Notes: generated by a model from the letters alone, not told the origin. A DNA stretch of 64,000 nucleotides from Polytrichum commune (GCA_950295325.1 OX485803.1:11532001-11596000); one strand, 5' to 3'. Positions 12,138 through 26,271 are shown, counted from the first letter of the stretch. Numbers and translations are program-made.

Positions 12138-13211
12138 TTGTTAAGGTAGAATTTAGCATTGTGTTTTAAGCCATCAAAAACTAACTAGTTGGTCACAAAT
12201 TGTTGAAAGGGCAAAAAAATGTCAATTTACTAGTTGACGTCAAATATGCCCCTAATGCAATATATTGTTAGAACATCCACTAGTTAGTTTTTATTGTTTA
12301 TTACTGAATAGTCTATTCAGTAGAAGTAATTATTTGGTGTTAGTAACTTAGTTGATCATAAAATGACTTGTAGGTCTAAAGTTATTGAAATGGCATTGGG
12401 AGTCTTAACTAGTTGATCGTTTTTTATGATCTCAGTGCGCCAACTGGTCATGAATTGGACAAAGGGCAGGAACGCATCAAGACAGCTAGTTGCAGTGTTT
12501 TGACAAGGTGGCAACCTACCAAGTTGACCCACCTAGTAGGTAGTTGTTTTGAAGTATATAAGGATTGTCCTAGAGCCTATTGGCTCTCTTGGTACATATA
12601 TGCAAAGATAGCTTAGACTCTTAGAAAAGATGTGTATATTTGTGAGTCTTAGATCTAAACGGGTTGCCGCGTGGAAGTGTATGGCAGTCCGAACATACCA
12701 CAATCCTAGAAAAACAAGTAGTAAGTGTTGAAAGAAGGATTTGAAGAGTAAATTCATTGTTGGTGATCTCCTATCATTGCTCTTCTTGTAAGCTAACATA
12801 GTCCTTAGTGTTGACACGACGAAGGTGTTGAATGGGATACTGAAAATGTGCATTGGACAACTTGTGATGTAGTACCAAAGAATGCATTAGAAAGTAGAAA
12901 GGCTGGGTATGCGCAGACGTGACACTCATGGGAGGATGTCCAGAGCAAGTAGTTAGAATGACCTAAAAAATGTACCATAAGTTGGTAGAAGGTTAGAGAG
13001 GTCGGATCCATACTCGGTTTGCGGAAACCACCTCCAAAAGTTGGTGGATCTTACCAAAAACGTGACCTGGTCAAAAATATGAAAGTGGTCAGAGTGGCCC
13101 GAAAAACTCTACCATAGGTTGGTAGGATGTTAGAGATGCTAGATCCAAGCTTGTATTATGGAAACAACCTTCGGAAGTTGACCAATCAGGCCAAAAATGT
13201 TAGCTGGTAGG
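12138..13211. repeat. Dispersed ~1-kb repeat, copy A (MITE-free)
   Basis: This segment aligns almost throughout with 62309-63627: same start (TTGTTAAGGT.GAATTTAGC), same GAAGTATATAAGGATTGTC TATA-like block, same order of blocks. That promoter-like block makes a solo LTR or LTR-like unit possible, but no terminal TG/CA pair or target duplication was established. The last 200 bases contain an internal near-duplication (ACCATA.GTTGGTAG). Copy A keeps the undisturbed site (CTAG at 12486-12489) where copy B carries a MITE. Confidence 0.75.
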
Positions 13212-13463
13212 TAATGTCCAAGGCATGTTTTCAAGCCTTAAACAAATGTTTTAACGGATTATACATCAAAGGGGATTTCTAGGGATGAGGAACTAGCTTG
13301 GGAGGTGTTATTGCAAGGCTTGGATATGACTAGCGGCGAACTAGTTAATGGAGCAAGGAAGGAGTGCGAAAATCCATTAACATGTTTGTTCGTGAAACAT
13401 CTTTGGCCACGCCCTAGGGGAATGGCGTTAGATGTAAAAGTACTTCACCCTTATCAGGGAGTA

Positions 13464-14432
13464 CCGTACGTTAAGGGCAGCTTCGGCGCTCTCTTGCCGA
13501 ATAATTATTAAAAGTAAAAAAACAGTGTTCGGCGGGAAAAAAAAATTACTAAAAATTTCAGCATTTTAAATAGTTTAATAATGCAATTTCGGCATACATC
13601 CAAGAAGGTATTACCTAACGGTAAACAAGAATGTTTATTCACGATTTCACAATTTGTGTGAAGAGTTTTACAAAAGATATAAATCTTTCACGATTTTGTG
13701 AAGAGCTGAGAATGCTCTGTGCTTTATACAAGTAGAGTGGAGTTGTGTTCAACAATGCATATGGGATATGTAAAGTTTGAGGTGAAGCACCTAGTTAGAC
13801 TTCATTTTTATAACACGCATAACTTTTGCATAGAGTCTTCAAATGACATAAAATTTGTTGGAGGTGAAAGATTACTTGATTTCTAAACTTTTCTTAGAGC
13901 AACAAAATTCCAAAAAAGTTGATCTTCTATGCACAAATGAGCTCCGAAAAACTTTTATGAACGCATTTTAATTTTTTGATCTTTACACGGCTGCAATGTT
14001 TTGTCCATATCTTTTGCATAAAGATTTATTCTGACACAAAACTTGTTGGGGGTGGAAGATTACTTGATTTCTCAACTTTTGTTAGTTGGACAAAATTCTA
14101 TAAAACTTCATCTTCTATGCTCAATTGGACTCCAAAAAATTGTGTACAACACGTTTGAAAAGCCTCACTTAGAGTCTTGCTACTTCTTAACCCATATTCT
14201 TTGTGGACTAATGTAAGTGAGCTTGATTACAAAAGGAGCACCTTCTCTCCATCAGAATTCATATATGCTTCCAGTGTAAGTAAAATTCTAGTGAGAAGTT
14301 AAAATTTCTTACTTTTCGGCAATTTTGAAAATTAATTAATTTTATATTCGGCAAAAAATGTCAATAATTTTCCAAAATTTTCGGCGTCTATTTTTAGAAT
14401 TATTTTGTGCCGAAGCTGCCCTTAACGTACGG
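13464..14432. mobile_element. 969-bp non-autonomous DNA element with long TIRs
   Basis: The ends are exact inverted copies: CCGTACGTTAAGGGCAGCTT continues to CGGC at the left, and the reverse complement closes the right end (24 bp, or 26 with the flanking TA). TA on both sides fits a TA target duplication. Because the outer TIR contains TTAA and GTAC palindromes, other target lengths cannot be excluded. Inside, two diverged copies of a segment (about 13810-13960 and 13985-14155, sharing GGAAGATTACTTGATTTCT-like wording) form a direct repeat. No transposase is present. Confidence 0.8.
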
Positions 14433-14434
14433 TA

Positions 14435-17400
14435 GATGCTAATTCTACATTGGTAACTAATAGCTATTACCGGTAACCGGTAGCATGTGACCGTAATTAG
14501 CAGAAGTCCTCCAATAATATGGCACTACTTTAAGGGGGGGAGGCATGGCGGGTTATAAGTTTAATTATTTAGTTATGGTAAGTCCTAGAGGTCCATGATA
14601 GGTTGGCGGTTCTCTAGTCTTTGTTTATGGACTAGTATCGAGTGTGCATATTGTATGGTGATTATGTTAATTTGTTTGAATGTAATTTTGATTTTCATGG
14701 CAGGGAGTTTAAGTTTTGTTTCCAAGTTTTTCATTGATGGGATGTGTAAGCTCAAAATTTTGGCTATAGCCTAGCATGTAGGCTCAATTTCATAGATTAG
14801 TGATAATTAGAAGGCAATAGGCAGTTAGGAATTCATCATGAGTGGATTCAGGGGGCTATTGCCGCCCCAAGATGGTTGTAGTAATCACCTCCTCCTCCCT
14901 TTTGATAAGGAGGGGGTTGGCCACTCGAAGAGAAGACTGTTATCAATTTGCAAATATCCGACATAGTCTCAAATTAGCATTAGCTTTAGCAATAGTCTTA
15001 GAAGGCATGAGACTCAATGGCTGAGCGAGGCCTTAGTCACATCCCAAAGCAAGAGGCTTGAAGGGATTAACCATATACAAAAGAGTCAAGTGATTCGAAC
15101 TCAACAATTGTTTTGGAAATCTTGATAGTAAAGATTGGAAGTCATATGAGCAATTGTATTTGTTGTTTTTGGAAGAGAGAGCAAGGTATGTTGTTGTTTG
15201 GTTGTGTGTGAAGTTATGATATAAAGTTTGTCAGTGTTGATGTGGACCAGGGCAAGTAGTCTTGTGTTGCAACAGAGATTAAGGCGAAGGTTGAGCAAAC
15301 CAGTGTTGAAGAAAGAGAGGGAGTTATTTTGGCTATTGGCCAAGACTTACAATGTCTTTAAAATAATTTAAAGAGGGAAATGTCTGAAGTATGAACTAGC
15401 AATGAAGGTTGTGTTGTAATGTGGAAATGTGTGAAGCAATAGTCTCTGAGAGGCCAAAGAGTAGCGAAACATCTATTCCAAAAAGGAACCTGACGAGTAA
15501 GAAAAGCATTTTAAAAAGAAGCCAAGAGAAGAATAATGGCAGTAAGAAGTATGAGAGGCAATAAACTTAGAATAAGACACTTAGCCTAAGAGAGGTAAGT
15601 GTAAGCAATTAGCCGAGTGAGGAAAGACAAAAGTGATAATCTTGAGGGAATAATCGAGAGATCAGTAGCTAAGTAAGAACGCAATAGGCTGCTAAGAGCA
15701 AGAGAGGGTTAGAGAGATCCTGAGAGGCCATAGCTTGACAGTGGACGAGGCAAAGCTAGGTTGCCGAAACCAGGTTGGATAGAGGAAGATGTAGAAACTT
15801 GAGATGGGTAACGTATGGGAAGGAGAAGCATCTAGTAGGCCATAGCCAGGACAGGTGTTTAGGTCCCACCAAGATATTAGTCGATTAAAGTAAGAATCAT
15901 ATACGTATAGAAAGACTAATCATCTATGTGCCGAACATTGGAAGGGTTAGAAGCAGGCGATAGGCAACAAAGATAATACATCCAGAAGAAGGAGAAATTA
16001 CCTTATTGAAGCCAAGTCCTCTATACATGTATCATACTGGATAGGGGGGGTCTAGGGGTGTTGGTATAATATTGTAAGTGTGGTTGCGGATTTCTTTGAT
16101 GATAGGATGGTTTCGTCAACTTTAATTTTTTTAATGATATATATTTTCTTTAGTATGAGGTAGTAGGTTGAGAGGTTTCTTTTGTATTTCTTTTGAGATT
16201 TTTCTGGGGGGGTAACCTCTCTGTTTGGCAATTCTGTTTGGTAGTGTCGGGAATTGATGGGGCACTACATGTTTCTAGGACGGTGGTGGAGATGTTAGAG
16301 ATAAGGATGTCTAGTGAGGTGCAAGTCATGTGCCGTTGTTCCCCTGTTAGATGGTCATTGTTCTCAAGTAACTATGTGAGTTCGTTTATTTGGTTTGAAT
16401 TCGTCTCGAAGAATTGTGTGTGAAGGTTTTCCAGGTTCTCCTTTGGTATGGGTTTAGTATTCTTAGGGATGGCTTGGGTATTGGTGATGGTATTTTGGCA
16501 ATCAATATGTTTGGTGGGATATATATAGGTAGGTGGTCTAAGTTGAGGTTGATATTTTGGTTTATGATTAAGATGTATTGATTGTTGTTGGGGGGTTTCA
16601 TGAAGAAACCATCATTTATGTTGTTTTATGTGTAGTTGTATCCTCCTTGTTTAGAGAAGGTTATGTCTGTTTGGGATGTATGTTAGTTATGTCGATCAAC
16701 TAGATTATGTAAGCATGGTATTGCGGTGTTAAATGAGGAGACATTCCAAGTCATGATGTGTGCTTCTTGGCTTGTGAGTGATATTGGCTAGTGTGGCCGA
16801 GTCTGGGTGTTTAGTATTTGGAGAGTAGGGTGCCTATATTATGTTATTGGTTCATTATATTTTAGTGTTTCTATAAGGAGTTGTTGTGGTAGGTATGAGA
16901 ATATTTCTTGCATGTTTTGAATACTTGGTGGTTTTGGACTGAGATGTATATGGTCATAGAGTTTTGTATGAATTGTGTTTGAAGGGGAGATTTTGTCAAG
17001 ATATGTATTATGGAATTATGTATATGAGTGCGGGGTTCCTATGTGGTGTTTTGGTGGATTGGATAGCCTTGTCATTTATCTAATAATTGTAAGGTCCAAT
17101 TTGGGGTTGGTTGTTGTTATAGGTGTATGTTACATATTTTAGTGGAGGGGTTAATTGTTACGATTAGTGAGGGAGGATAGTTAGTATGTTATTGTATGTA
17201 ATTGTGTATGTGTGGGAGTGGGAATGTTGTTTGTATGTGTAGATGGTGTGTATATTTGAAGAGTGGTTTGAATGTTTTGGCCAAGTGCTGGTATTCTAGT
17301 TGGAGTTTTATTGTGCTAGGCAAGAAGTATGTTGTTTGTCGTCTTTTGTGGGTGGTTGGCTGTGTTTTTAATAAATTTGGCATTGGACTGAGATTAGCTT

Positions 17401-17850
17401 CGATATCTCCACAACTTAACAAAAAGAGATGATTGGGAACAAAATATGTTTTGATTATGTATAGTTATGATTTTCTAGTATGTGTTTTTATGATAAGTTG
17501 CATTCAAGTTACATTAGATGAAAAAAGATTTGGTATTGGTGGAGTATGTTGTTTATATATATATATATATGAATATATGAATATATGTATATTGTGTTGG
17601 TCGTTTGTATCATTGTGTTTAATCTTATGATATGTCGGTTGTTGGTATAAGTTTTATTTTATTTTTTTGGTATTTTTTTCTTTGGTAATGATTTTGGTGA
17701 TAAATGTTTTTATAAGGGTGGTGGTATTTATAAATTCCATCTTATTTTGTTTATAAGTTTGTTGGAGGTTTAAATTCTTTGGTGGCGAAAGTATCAAGAT
17801 GCTAGTCAAGCTCAGTTTAACGCCATTAAATCGTCTTTATCACTGGATGA
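14435..17850. other. Low-complexity, strand-biased sequence, no gene
   Basis: From about 15360 to 16000 the + strand is purine-rich. From about 16080 to 17850 it is strongly G+T-rich. A short G run at 16045 precedes TGTTGGTATAATATTG, which could be a polypurine tract and LTR start, but I found no matching second LTR. A TA dinucleotide run lies near 17556-17570. No supported coding region. Confidence 0.45.
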
Positions 17851-18920
17851 ATCCCCTTTGTCGAGCATGTCCATAGATTCAAGGGTTGTCATAGTTCTAT
17901 TGAAGGTTTGTCTTAGCGTGGCCATTTATTTCTTGAGGGCTTTAGCTACTTTGTCTGCTACATATGTGACAACGTTTTTGACTTGGCTTGTGATGCGTGT
18001 TTCCATTGTTTGTATTTTGTCGCAAACTATTGTTGTTCCTTTAGCCATGGCTTCATGTATTATTTTATGTATATATTTTTTTCCTAGTCCGTTGGATGGG
18101 ACATTTTCCATTGCTTCTACAGTGTTGGCTAAGACCATGTTGATATCATTAAAACCTAGTCATATGAGTTCCTCCACCGAGGGTTTGGATATATCATCCA
18201 AACTCTTTGGATGAGGGCAGATTCGACAATTTTTTTGCAAATATCATAATTTTCAAAAATTCAATTTGTTGTATACCGCAACACTCGAGCATTGAACATT
18301 GCATACTCTAGTGAATTTGTCGTTGTCATCATTCTTAGAGTAGATGTTTAATACATTTTAGGCCATGTTGACTGCTTTATGTTTAATACATTTTAGGCTT
18401 GCATACCTTATGTGGGTTCCATGTAGCATGCATAATCACATTTGATGCTGAAACTGAATAGTGGAGACATGAAAAGACTTGAAAGAATGGTCTACTAAGT
18501 AAAGGTGATTCAAGCCTGCAGGCTTTCAAGAAAATGTCAAACAACATGAAGCCACTGGACCCATTTGCAGATGGTTTTAGTGCACAATGAGTTTTCTGGG
18601 ACATTGACATTGACATTGTATCATACTTCACATTTTTAAAAGTCTCCTCTCTAGTAGGCACAGGCAAAATGACAGAAGCATATCTGAAGCAACATAAGAA
18701 GCAAAAAGGTCTTCTGCAATTCTTTATACTATTGTGTGTGAAGCATGCCACAATCTTTACATCAAGCCCATATATGGCATAAAATGTATATTTATCAAAT
18801 AATAGTGTAGATGAGCCTATACTCATAAATTGAAGTGATTATGTTGTTGACTTGATTGTGAATTTTGTGGCAAGACTCGAGGTTGTAGATTTCCCTGCAT
18901 GAATGTACCTACACACCATT
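17851..18920. other. 3' flank of thiolase gene
   Basis: Contains the 3' UTR and flank of the thiolase gene (which reads leftward). The minus-strand frames 17926-18138 and 18383-18826 have no recognisable family features, so I do not call genes. Confidence 0.45.
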
Positions 18921-21900
18921 TTACTTGGCATCCTTTGACAATAAATTGTGTTGGTTAATGGGTCGAGCATTACTTAGCCTGTCCACCACACTCCCGCGCT
19001 CAAATACAGCAGCAGCACCCATTCCAGAGCCTGTCAAAGATGTAAGAAATTGAAGTTGAAAAATAATTCCAATGGAAATGTACAAGGATTTCAGGTCAAC
19101 ACACAATATCACAACCAAAGCACCATACAGGTGCTCTGTTTGTTTCTCATCAAAGGATCCAACTATAACTTAATAAAAAAATTATGTCTACAAGTCACCA
19201 GGGAGCAAAGCCATATACTGGAGAAATGAATTAAGTGAGGAAAAAATAGATAATAACAGTTATCCTTAACCCCGCTGACTTTTAGTCGGGAGTTGGTTGT
19301 TTTGCACACAACACTTTTCATGTTTGGTAACTTTTCAAGCATGCTCGGATTTAATGTGGAGATTTGAACCAAAATCATACCATATCAGTTCATTGAGGGT
19401 CAAATTCATTGTGGCATGCCAAGATGTGCTAAAATGAGTTTGACCCTCATTAACCAAAATAGGGTGTTGTTCAAACAAATTCAAACACTGTCTCCAGGCA
19501 TGCACCACAAGTGGAAAGAAATTATGGATAATTTATGCAAAACAACCAATGGGTTATCATAAGAGACGAACTCCCAGAAAAGTATCCATTCAGTTAATGA
19601 TGACCCTAATGCAGTCTTGTAAAAATTATTGGAACCAAAACTCTTGTGTGTTTTTCACCTAAAAAAACATCAACCAACAGAGTAGTGCAGAATCAGAGCC
19701 TATGACAACCTCAATAATCTATGCTGGAAACTAAAACCTGAAAGCACATTAAGCAAGATAATTTCATTATCAAGTAACAAAGTTGCACACTAAGGAAGAA
19801 GGGGGAAGTGTACACACCAATACACATTGAAACAACACCGTAACGGCAGTCCTTGCCACGTTTCTTCATTTCATGCAAAAGTGTTGCAACACATCGTGCA
19901 CCTGCTCAAGCGAAAACGAAAGTTGGTCCCAAAATATGCAAACAAAGGTAGGTGTCTAATATCTGCTTGATGTTTGAACTTGGAAAAGCCAGTACACATG
20001 CACACTTATTTACGTAATATCCAAAAAACCTTTAAGAAAATCCAACAACTGGTGATTTCTCTAAAGTTCAAACTCACCAGTAGCTCCCAGTGGATGACCA
20101 AGAGCAATAGCACCCCCATTCACATTGATCTTCGCTTCATCTAGTCCAAGCTCTTGTGCACAATATGTGAACTGTGATGCAAATGCCTGCACTCAAAAAG
20201 ATTGTTTTTACTTAAATTCCAAGACATAGGTGTCCAATTAGGATAAGTAACCGAATTCAGCCTCACTTACATTAGTGATATGACAACAGCTCAACAAAGC
20301 AGGGTGCATCTTAAAGCAGCAGTTTTATAGTAGGCCACGCTTTGTCAAATTCCATTTGAAAATTTATATGCACATGTAATCTTCATACCTCATTAATCTC
20401 AAAAAGGTCAATGTCATCAATCTCGAGCCCTGCGGCTTTCACAGCAGCTGGAATGGCAACAGCAGGGCCAATACCCATGACAGCTGGATCAACACCAACA
20501 GCAGCAAAGCTCCTGCACACCACACCATCATTAATTTCACTTGTTATCTGCAAGATTCTATTCATAATTGCAATTTCAAGTCCATAATATTTGGTGATGA
20601 CCAGCCATGAACCTACTCCCTGAAGAACCAAAACGTCCACAAGCTTGCAAGCACCAAATCACAGAAAATAACCAGAATAATTAGACATGAGTTAAACAGC
20701 GCTGATTGTTTAGACTTCAGAAGCAATACGAGAAGTCCTTAAAAGACACTGCTACATTTGACAGCTTCCCAATTTTTATTGCAACTACACTAAATTGTCC
20801 TATTAGAATAGGCCACAGTAATTCTCTAGAATCCACACCAATTTACAACCCGTGCCAAATCTCTAGTTTTAAACTAGTGTGGGCCAAATTAATTATTTTT
20901 TAAGAAATCAATGGGGATGACTATTTTATTTTGTGGTGCTTTTCTCCTTGAATGAATACTCAAGATGTTGGTCACAAGCCTCCAGGGAGACTAAGAGAAG
21001 ACCCATGTCTTGGGCCCACATTATTTCCACCCTGCCTAGGTAGAGAATTAAAATTGCCCACATTTATTATTTCCACATTAATTATCCACCCACATTAAGA
21101 GAACATTGAAATTTCAGCATATACAAGCACCAAGAAGGCTGCCTGAGATATGTTATAAGGTAATACATAAAAACCTCTAAGTAATGCAACAAAAATGCAC
21201 CTGAATACACCAAGGATTGGTAGGTTCTTCTCCAAAGCTGTCCTACGCTTCATGAGCAGCACAGCACCTGCTCCATCACTCACTTGTGACGAATTTCCTG
21301 AAAATGTCGATAAAAAAATATCAATCAGTAAAAAATCCTGAATAGAAACCTCTTTAATTTCCACATCAAATTTCAGCTGCTAGTATGAATTCTAAAATAA
21401 CCATTGAAGGCACAACTTCTATTACAATGTAAAACACAGATTAGACACTGACAACAATTTGAATCATCTTGAAACCTACACATGAAGGAGCTACCCAAAC
21501 CCAGAAGACCATAAGTAGGAAAAAGCTCAAGTCTAGAGACATACCAGCAGTGGTCGTGCCAGACTTCTTAAACACAGTCTTCAACTTTGACAAATCAGCG
21601 AGAGATGCATTAGGGCGAATGCCGTCATCCTCAGTAATTGTGACTTTCTTCTCGTCTCCAGTTTTAGGGTCAACCAACTGCCAGAAAAAGCACCACTTTG
21701 AGAACCAATTGACCACTCGCTGAGAGTATCCACACTATTACCAAAGGACAGAACAAAATTGGCTGATAACAAGCAAATGAAAAGAGGTTCAACCATCGAC
21801 TGAAACCATACAAATTTATTGATTTATGAAAAACTTGCAAACTTTACAATGTGCTGCCAGTTAACAAAAGGAAGAGGTTTAGTAACCTTAGTGTGAACAG

Positions 21901-24900
21901 GGATTATCTCATCTTTGAATCTGCCAGAAGATCTGGCCGCTGCCGCCTTATGATGTGAGGCAACCTGCCAGTAGGACAAATTTCAGGCATTTTTCAGTGG
22001 CCACCAAAGGTAGAAATGAAGCACAAATTGTTCATGCAGACGTAACTTTTCATTAAGAAAAGTGATGGATGTTTAACTTACTGCAGCAGTATCTTGTTGC
22101 TTACGACCAACTCCATAGCGCTCTGCCACATTCTCTGAAGTAATGCCCATGGGCAGCAAGCAGTCCTGAGCTCTTTGATCAATCTCCACCTGCTCATATT
22201 CAAAAAATAATAATAATAATAAATTAATCAATCAAATTAATGAAGAAATAAAAACATTGCTGCCGCCATGGAAAAACAGTATGAATGGATAGACTATATA
22301 ATGATTCTGGAAAAACAGAGAAGAGCAGGCAACTAGACATGGACAAGTAAAGTAGTGACAAGTACCCAAGCCTACAACACAACAATTGTATATCCTCAAT
22401 CATGTTATCTTGAGATCAAATGCACAAAACAACATAACATTCATAGCACATGCTCATTACTTCAGCACTAAAGCAGAGCAAGACACGACCATAGCAGCCA
22501 CAACAACAAAGTCACAGAATACACTTTTATAGTGATGGAATAATACCCGTGGATTAACAGATCCTTCCCATGACATAGGATTCACAGACATAGACTCCAA
22601 GCCAGCTCCAATACCTGTTGATATCAAAGTGGTAAATTAGCAGCTAATTTATTGAACAGGCCTTGTTAAACTATCATTAAACAACTACCTATTGAAATTA
22701 GGAGAGAGTAAAAATTAATTCTCTCCCACCCAATTTTTCAAGGAAAAAATGTCATATACTTCCCACACTCAATCCTGAATAGGTTGAATACCACTTAAAT
22801 CTGACATGTTTTTAAAGAAGCGATTCACTCCCAAATGTGTAAAACCATTGCATTTGAAACACCCATAGACAAAAACACCCATAAAGGTATTTCTTTGAGC
22901 TTTTAAGTACAATGAAGAAGAGCATGGACATACCAATGTCATAAAAGCCAGCTTTAATTGCTGCCACTACATCGGCAACTGCTTGCAGTCCAGAGGAGCA
23001 CTGTCTATTCACAGTTCTGACAGGCACCGTCTCTGCTTCCAAAAAGAGGCTTGTTAGACAATTTCAGAATGCAAAAGCTTTACAAACAAAACATGGAGAA
23101 TAACATTGCTTCTTCATCAAGGCAACTCTATTCGTATAAGGACCGCAACACGAAGTTGCTCTGGAACATGCAATAACTCAGAGTTGAAGACCTATCACTT
23201 ATCTTCAAAGAAGCATATATGATTGGCAACTATTTCATCAACAAGAGAACATTGAGAATGAGAGAAAAATTTGATTTAAAACTTAGCTGCACGATTGTTA
23301 CATTGTTACAATATACCCAAATTTTATCACCTACTGCCCCTGAACCCCAGTAGAAGAATAACTCCACCTTGAAGAAACCTAGAGAAAGGGAACGCTAAGT
23401 AAACCCCACATTTCCTTTTCATATTAGTGATAAGGACCAAATCAGGTCTTCTTCAAAACAAAGAGAGACAAATGTGGTTATAGGAGGAAGAGTGATGGTG
23501 GACCTGGAAAACCAGCAAAAAATGCCGCCATACGGCACTCATTTGCTCTTTGTGCACCTGGAGCTAGTACAGTACCAACCACAATGTCTCCAACCTCAGC
23601 AGGGTTGACACCTGTACTTTCCACAACAGCCTGGTCCCAACCCCAAAAACCCAATCAAATCACTAAGCAACCAGCTCCCACCAAACTGTATACCATACCA
23701 TTTCTCCAACATCCAACCACAAATCCAGTAAAACAAAGATTACCTTACCATTCTTTCCACAGTACATGAACACCGTCTACCCAGCAAGTTTTGAGACCTA
23801 TTTCAGTACTAGCTTCACCGAGATTATTAGTTGAGGTTCAATAAAGTATACTCATGTAAGCATAGATGAGGTTGAACCAGTTCAAAATCAGCCAACTCTG
23901 AGAGTATAAAGGGCAATATAGGGGGGAGAGGAGGGGACTGTGATAGAATATAGGCAATATGGAGAGCAAGACCAGAAGTAGAACAAAGAAGGATTTGAGA
24001 AAATTTAATCAGGTATGAGGAACTGCATTGAACCTTCAGGACGGGGGCCAAAAGGTCATCTGGGAAGGTATCCTTGAAACCTCCTCGCTTCGCACGACAA
24101 ATCGGTGTTCGAAATGCACTGCACATAATACATCCAGGGAAAAAACAAATCACTTCAGAACACTAGTGATCAATAGGGCACCGATGGTGGAAAGCAGAAA
24201 CAAGCTAGCATTACTCCCAATTGGCTTTATTTACCAAGTCAAGTCAAGTCAAGTGAAATGAAGTGAAGTGAAGTGAAGTGAAGCGAAGCGAAGTGCTTGA
24301 AGTGCTTACGCAACAATTACAACATCGTCAAGTAGATCCGAGGCCCTTGTATAAGCGGTGGTGTCGCCAGCAGCACAAATTGATGACTGCAAAAATCCAT
24401 CCACACACCAATCAACATACATAACTACTACATCAACTTCCAAAATCAACACACAGACTCAGCCAAAGGTTAAAAAGAGTCAATCCTAATAAGATTTCAT
24501 GGTAAAGTTCCAGCTTTTGTGAGCTCTTCAACAACACTGTTAGGTTGCAAAACACCAGAAAATCTGACCCATCTACTACATAATTCCTCCAAAAGATGCT
24601 AATCCTCTCTATTGCTTCACTTCTGCAGAGAAATCTTATTAACAATTCTTGAACATTGCAGACAACATGTTTGTCAACTAAGTACAAGTTAAATATCGAG
24701 ATAATCCAGATAAATATGTCTTAAGGGGTTCTATTTATGAATTATAATTCTAAAATGGAGCATTGAGAACAAAGTGGAGAAGATGTCCATGTTAAGCATC
24801 TTGATTACCATCACCTTTGATGTGTCCACATTATTGTTTATATTGATTAGGTCAAACTCATAGTGAGATTCAGGCTGAAAGTTTTGTGAATGTTTCTATC

Positions 24901-25106
24901 CAGGTGAAGACAATAAGTGAGAGGTTGGCATCAATTTTCCTAACTATTAAGTTCGCTCGAACCTTTTGGCAAAACTATATCTCCAAAAAGAAGAAAAGAT
25001 TAGAGTCATATCGGAGGCTCACAACGACGTTGGCGGATGCCCGAGGGCCAGATTCGGGCTTCAAGTGGTCGAGCAGCACCTGCTGCCTCATCCTCATTTT
25101 CTCCAT
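18921..25106 (-). CDS. Peroxisomal 3-ketoacyl-CoA thiolase, 14 exons
   Basis: Catalyses thiolytic cleavage of 3-ketoacyl-CoA, the last step of peroxisomal fatty-acid beta-oxidation (also used in jasmonate and IBA metabolism in plants). Coding exons: 25106-25023, 24386-24310, 24118-24034, 23630-23504, 23032-22934, 22614-22547, 22189-22082, 21964-21887, 21677-21545, 21297-21201, 20512-20389, 20186-20078, 19901-19818, 19030-18921. All junctions are GT/AG and in phase, giving 460 aa; plant KAT2 is about 462. Residues 7-15 (RQQVLLDHL) are a PTS2 signal, and Cys32 matches the presequence processing site. Catalytic residues: Cys136 (NRQCSSG), His391 (GHPLGATG), Cys423 (SMCIGSG). The start is the first ATG that places PTS2 correctly. 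A 5' leader intron probably spans about 25155-25948. No sign of decay. Confidence 0.96.
24232..24296. repeat. AAGTG/AAGTC pentanucleotide microsatellite in thiolase intron 2
   Basis: Runs of CAAGT, then GAAGT, then GAAGC units lie just 3' of the exon ending at 24310 on the genomic map, inside the intron between coding exons 2 and 3. Confidence 0.8.
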
Positions 25107-26263
25107 CTCTAAGTTTCGCCTCCACCAAATCCCAAATCTTCAACTCTTCGATTAACACCACACCGAAATCCTACAAATCCCAGAGGCACCAAAAAAATTG
25201 GTAAGATGAAAATGTATAAGGATTTCAAGTCAACACTGATGTACACGTATAAGCGTCAACTAGTGATTTTTTTTTTAAAATTAAAAAGGTATCCGAAGTA
25301 ACTCTCTCTCCCTTTCTATATCCCTCTCCTAAAAAAATAAAAGACGCAGCAGACACGTACGCCCTAACAACCCCAAACTAAAATTAAACAAAATTCTGAA
25401 TCCACATAGAATTGCATGTATGTGCACACAGCGAGATAGATTTGCCCTGACCCGTCACACTTCCTAACAATCACGACCGAAAATAGACAGAACAGGAAAC
25501 TCGCACACATCCACTTTGCCTTAAAAAAAGAGGAAACATGAAACTCAAATACTACCTACACTCAAACCCATAAAACAAACCGAATGTGCATCCAAACTCT
25601 TGCACAGCTTGCAAAATAGAAGAAGACGAGAAGACACAAAGAATTTACACAAACCCAACAAAAGTTCCTCACCAGATTGAACTCAAAGTCGCTTAACAGC
25701 GTGTGTTTCAAAACCCAAAACTAATTATGCATGGCGTTGATCACCATCTCTCACATGTCAATTCCATAACCTGATCACCGGCAAACATTGGCCTAATTGG
25801 GTCTCAAAAAGGAAAAAGATTGAAAAATAAATCCATTCTGCACCTGCGACTTACAAGCAGCAGGTTCAAACCCCTGATCGGAGAGCAACTGCAACTTACA
25901 AGGAGCTCAAAAGCGGCACAGAAGAAGAGAGAGAGAGAGCGCTCCCACCTGTAAGTTCCGGTAGCTGGATTGGTGAATGATCGAGAAGCACAAGAGACCT
26001 CAGAGGGTGTGGAATTTATAACTTAAGTTTAAAGGAAGAATCACTTCTTAGAGGGTGGTGGAATGCTTGCTCGCTTGCTCGCTTGCTTGTGGGGATGTTA
26101 CAGTGAGTCATCATCGCCGGAAGCTTCGTCGGTGGGTCGGCGGTGATTGGATAATTGGATAAGCCAAACGGTAGTAATTCTAAATTAACTTTACTCCCCA
26201 AATATTTTACCTTCATTGCAATTCTTTAACCCAGGCTAAACGCTTATAGCAAATTTAAACGAA
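25107..26263 (-). other. Thiolase 5' leader, leader intron and proximal promoter
   Basis: Read on the minus strand, a TTTGTAG acceptor sits near 25155 and a CAG/GTGGGA donor near 25948, suggesting a roughly 790-bp leader intron. A GA-rich tract (25921-25942) and the probable transcription start near 25980-26030 precede it. No other gene seen. Confidence 0.5.
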
Positions 26264-26271
26264 ACACGTGT
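26264..26271. promoter_or_regulatory. G-box palindrome upstream of thiolase gene
   Basis: ACACGTGT is a perfect palindrome with a CACGTG core, a few hundred bases upstream of the probable thiolase transcription start. bZIP/bHLH binding is the usual meaning in plants; function here is inferred. Confidence 0.4.

Noticed and set aside
12138-13211. Full LTR call for the 1-kb repeat
   Set aside because: A TATA-like block and two copies exist, but no TG/CA ends, primer-binding site, polypurine tract or target duplication could be confirmed.
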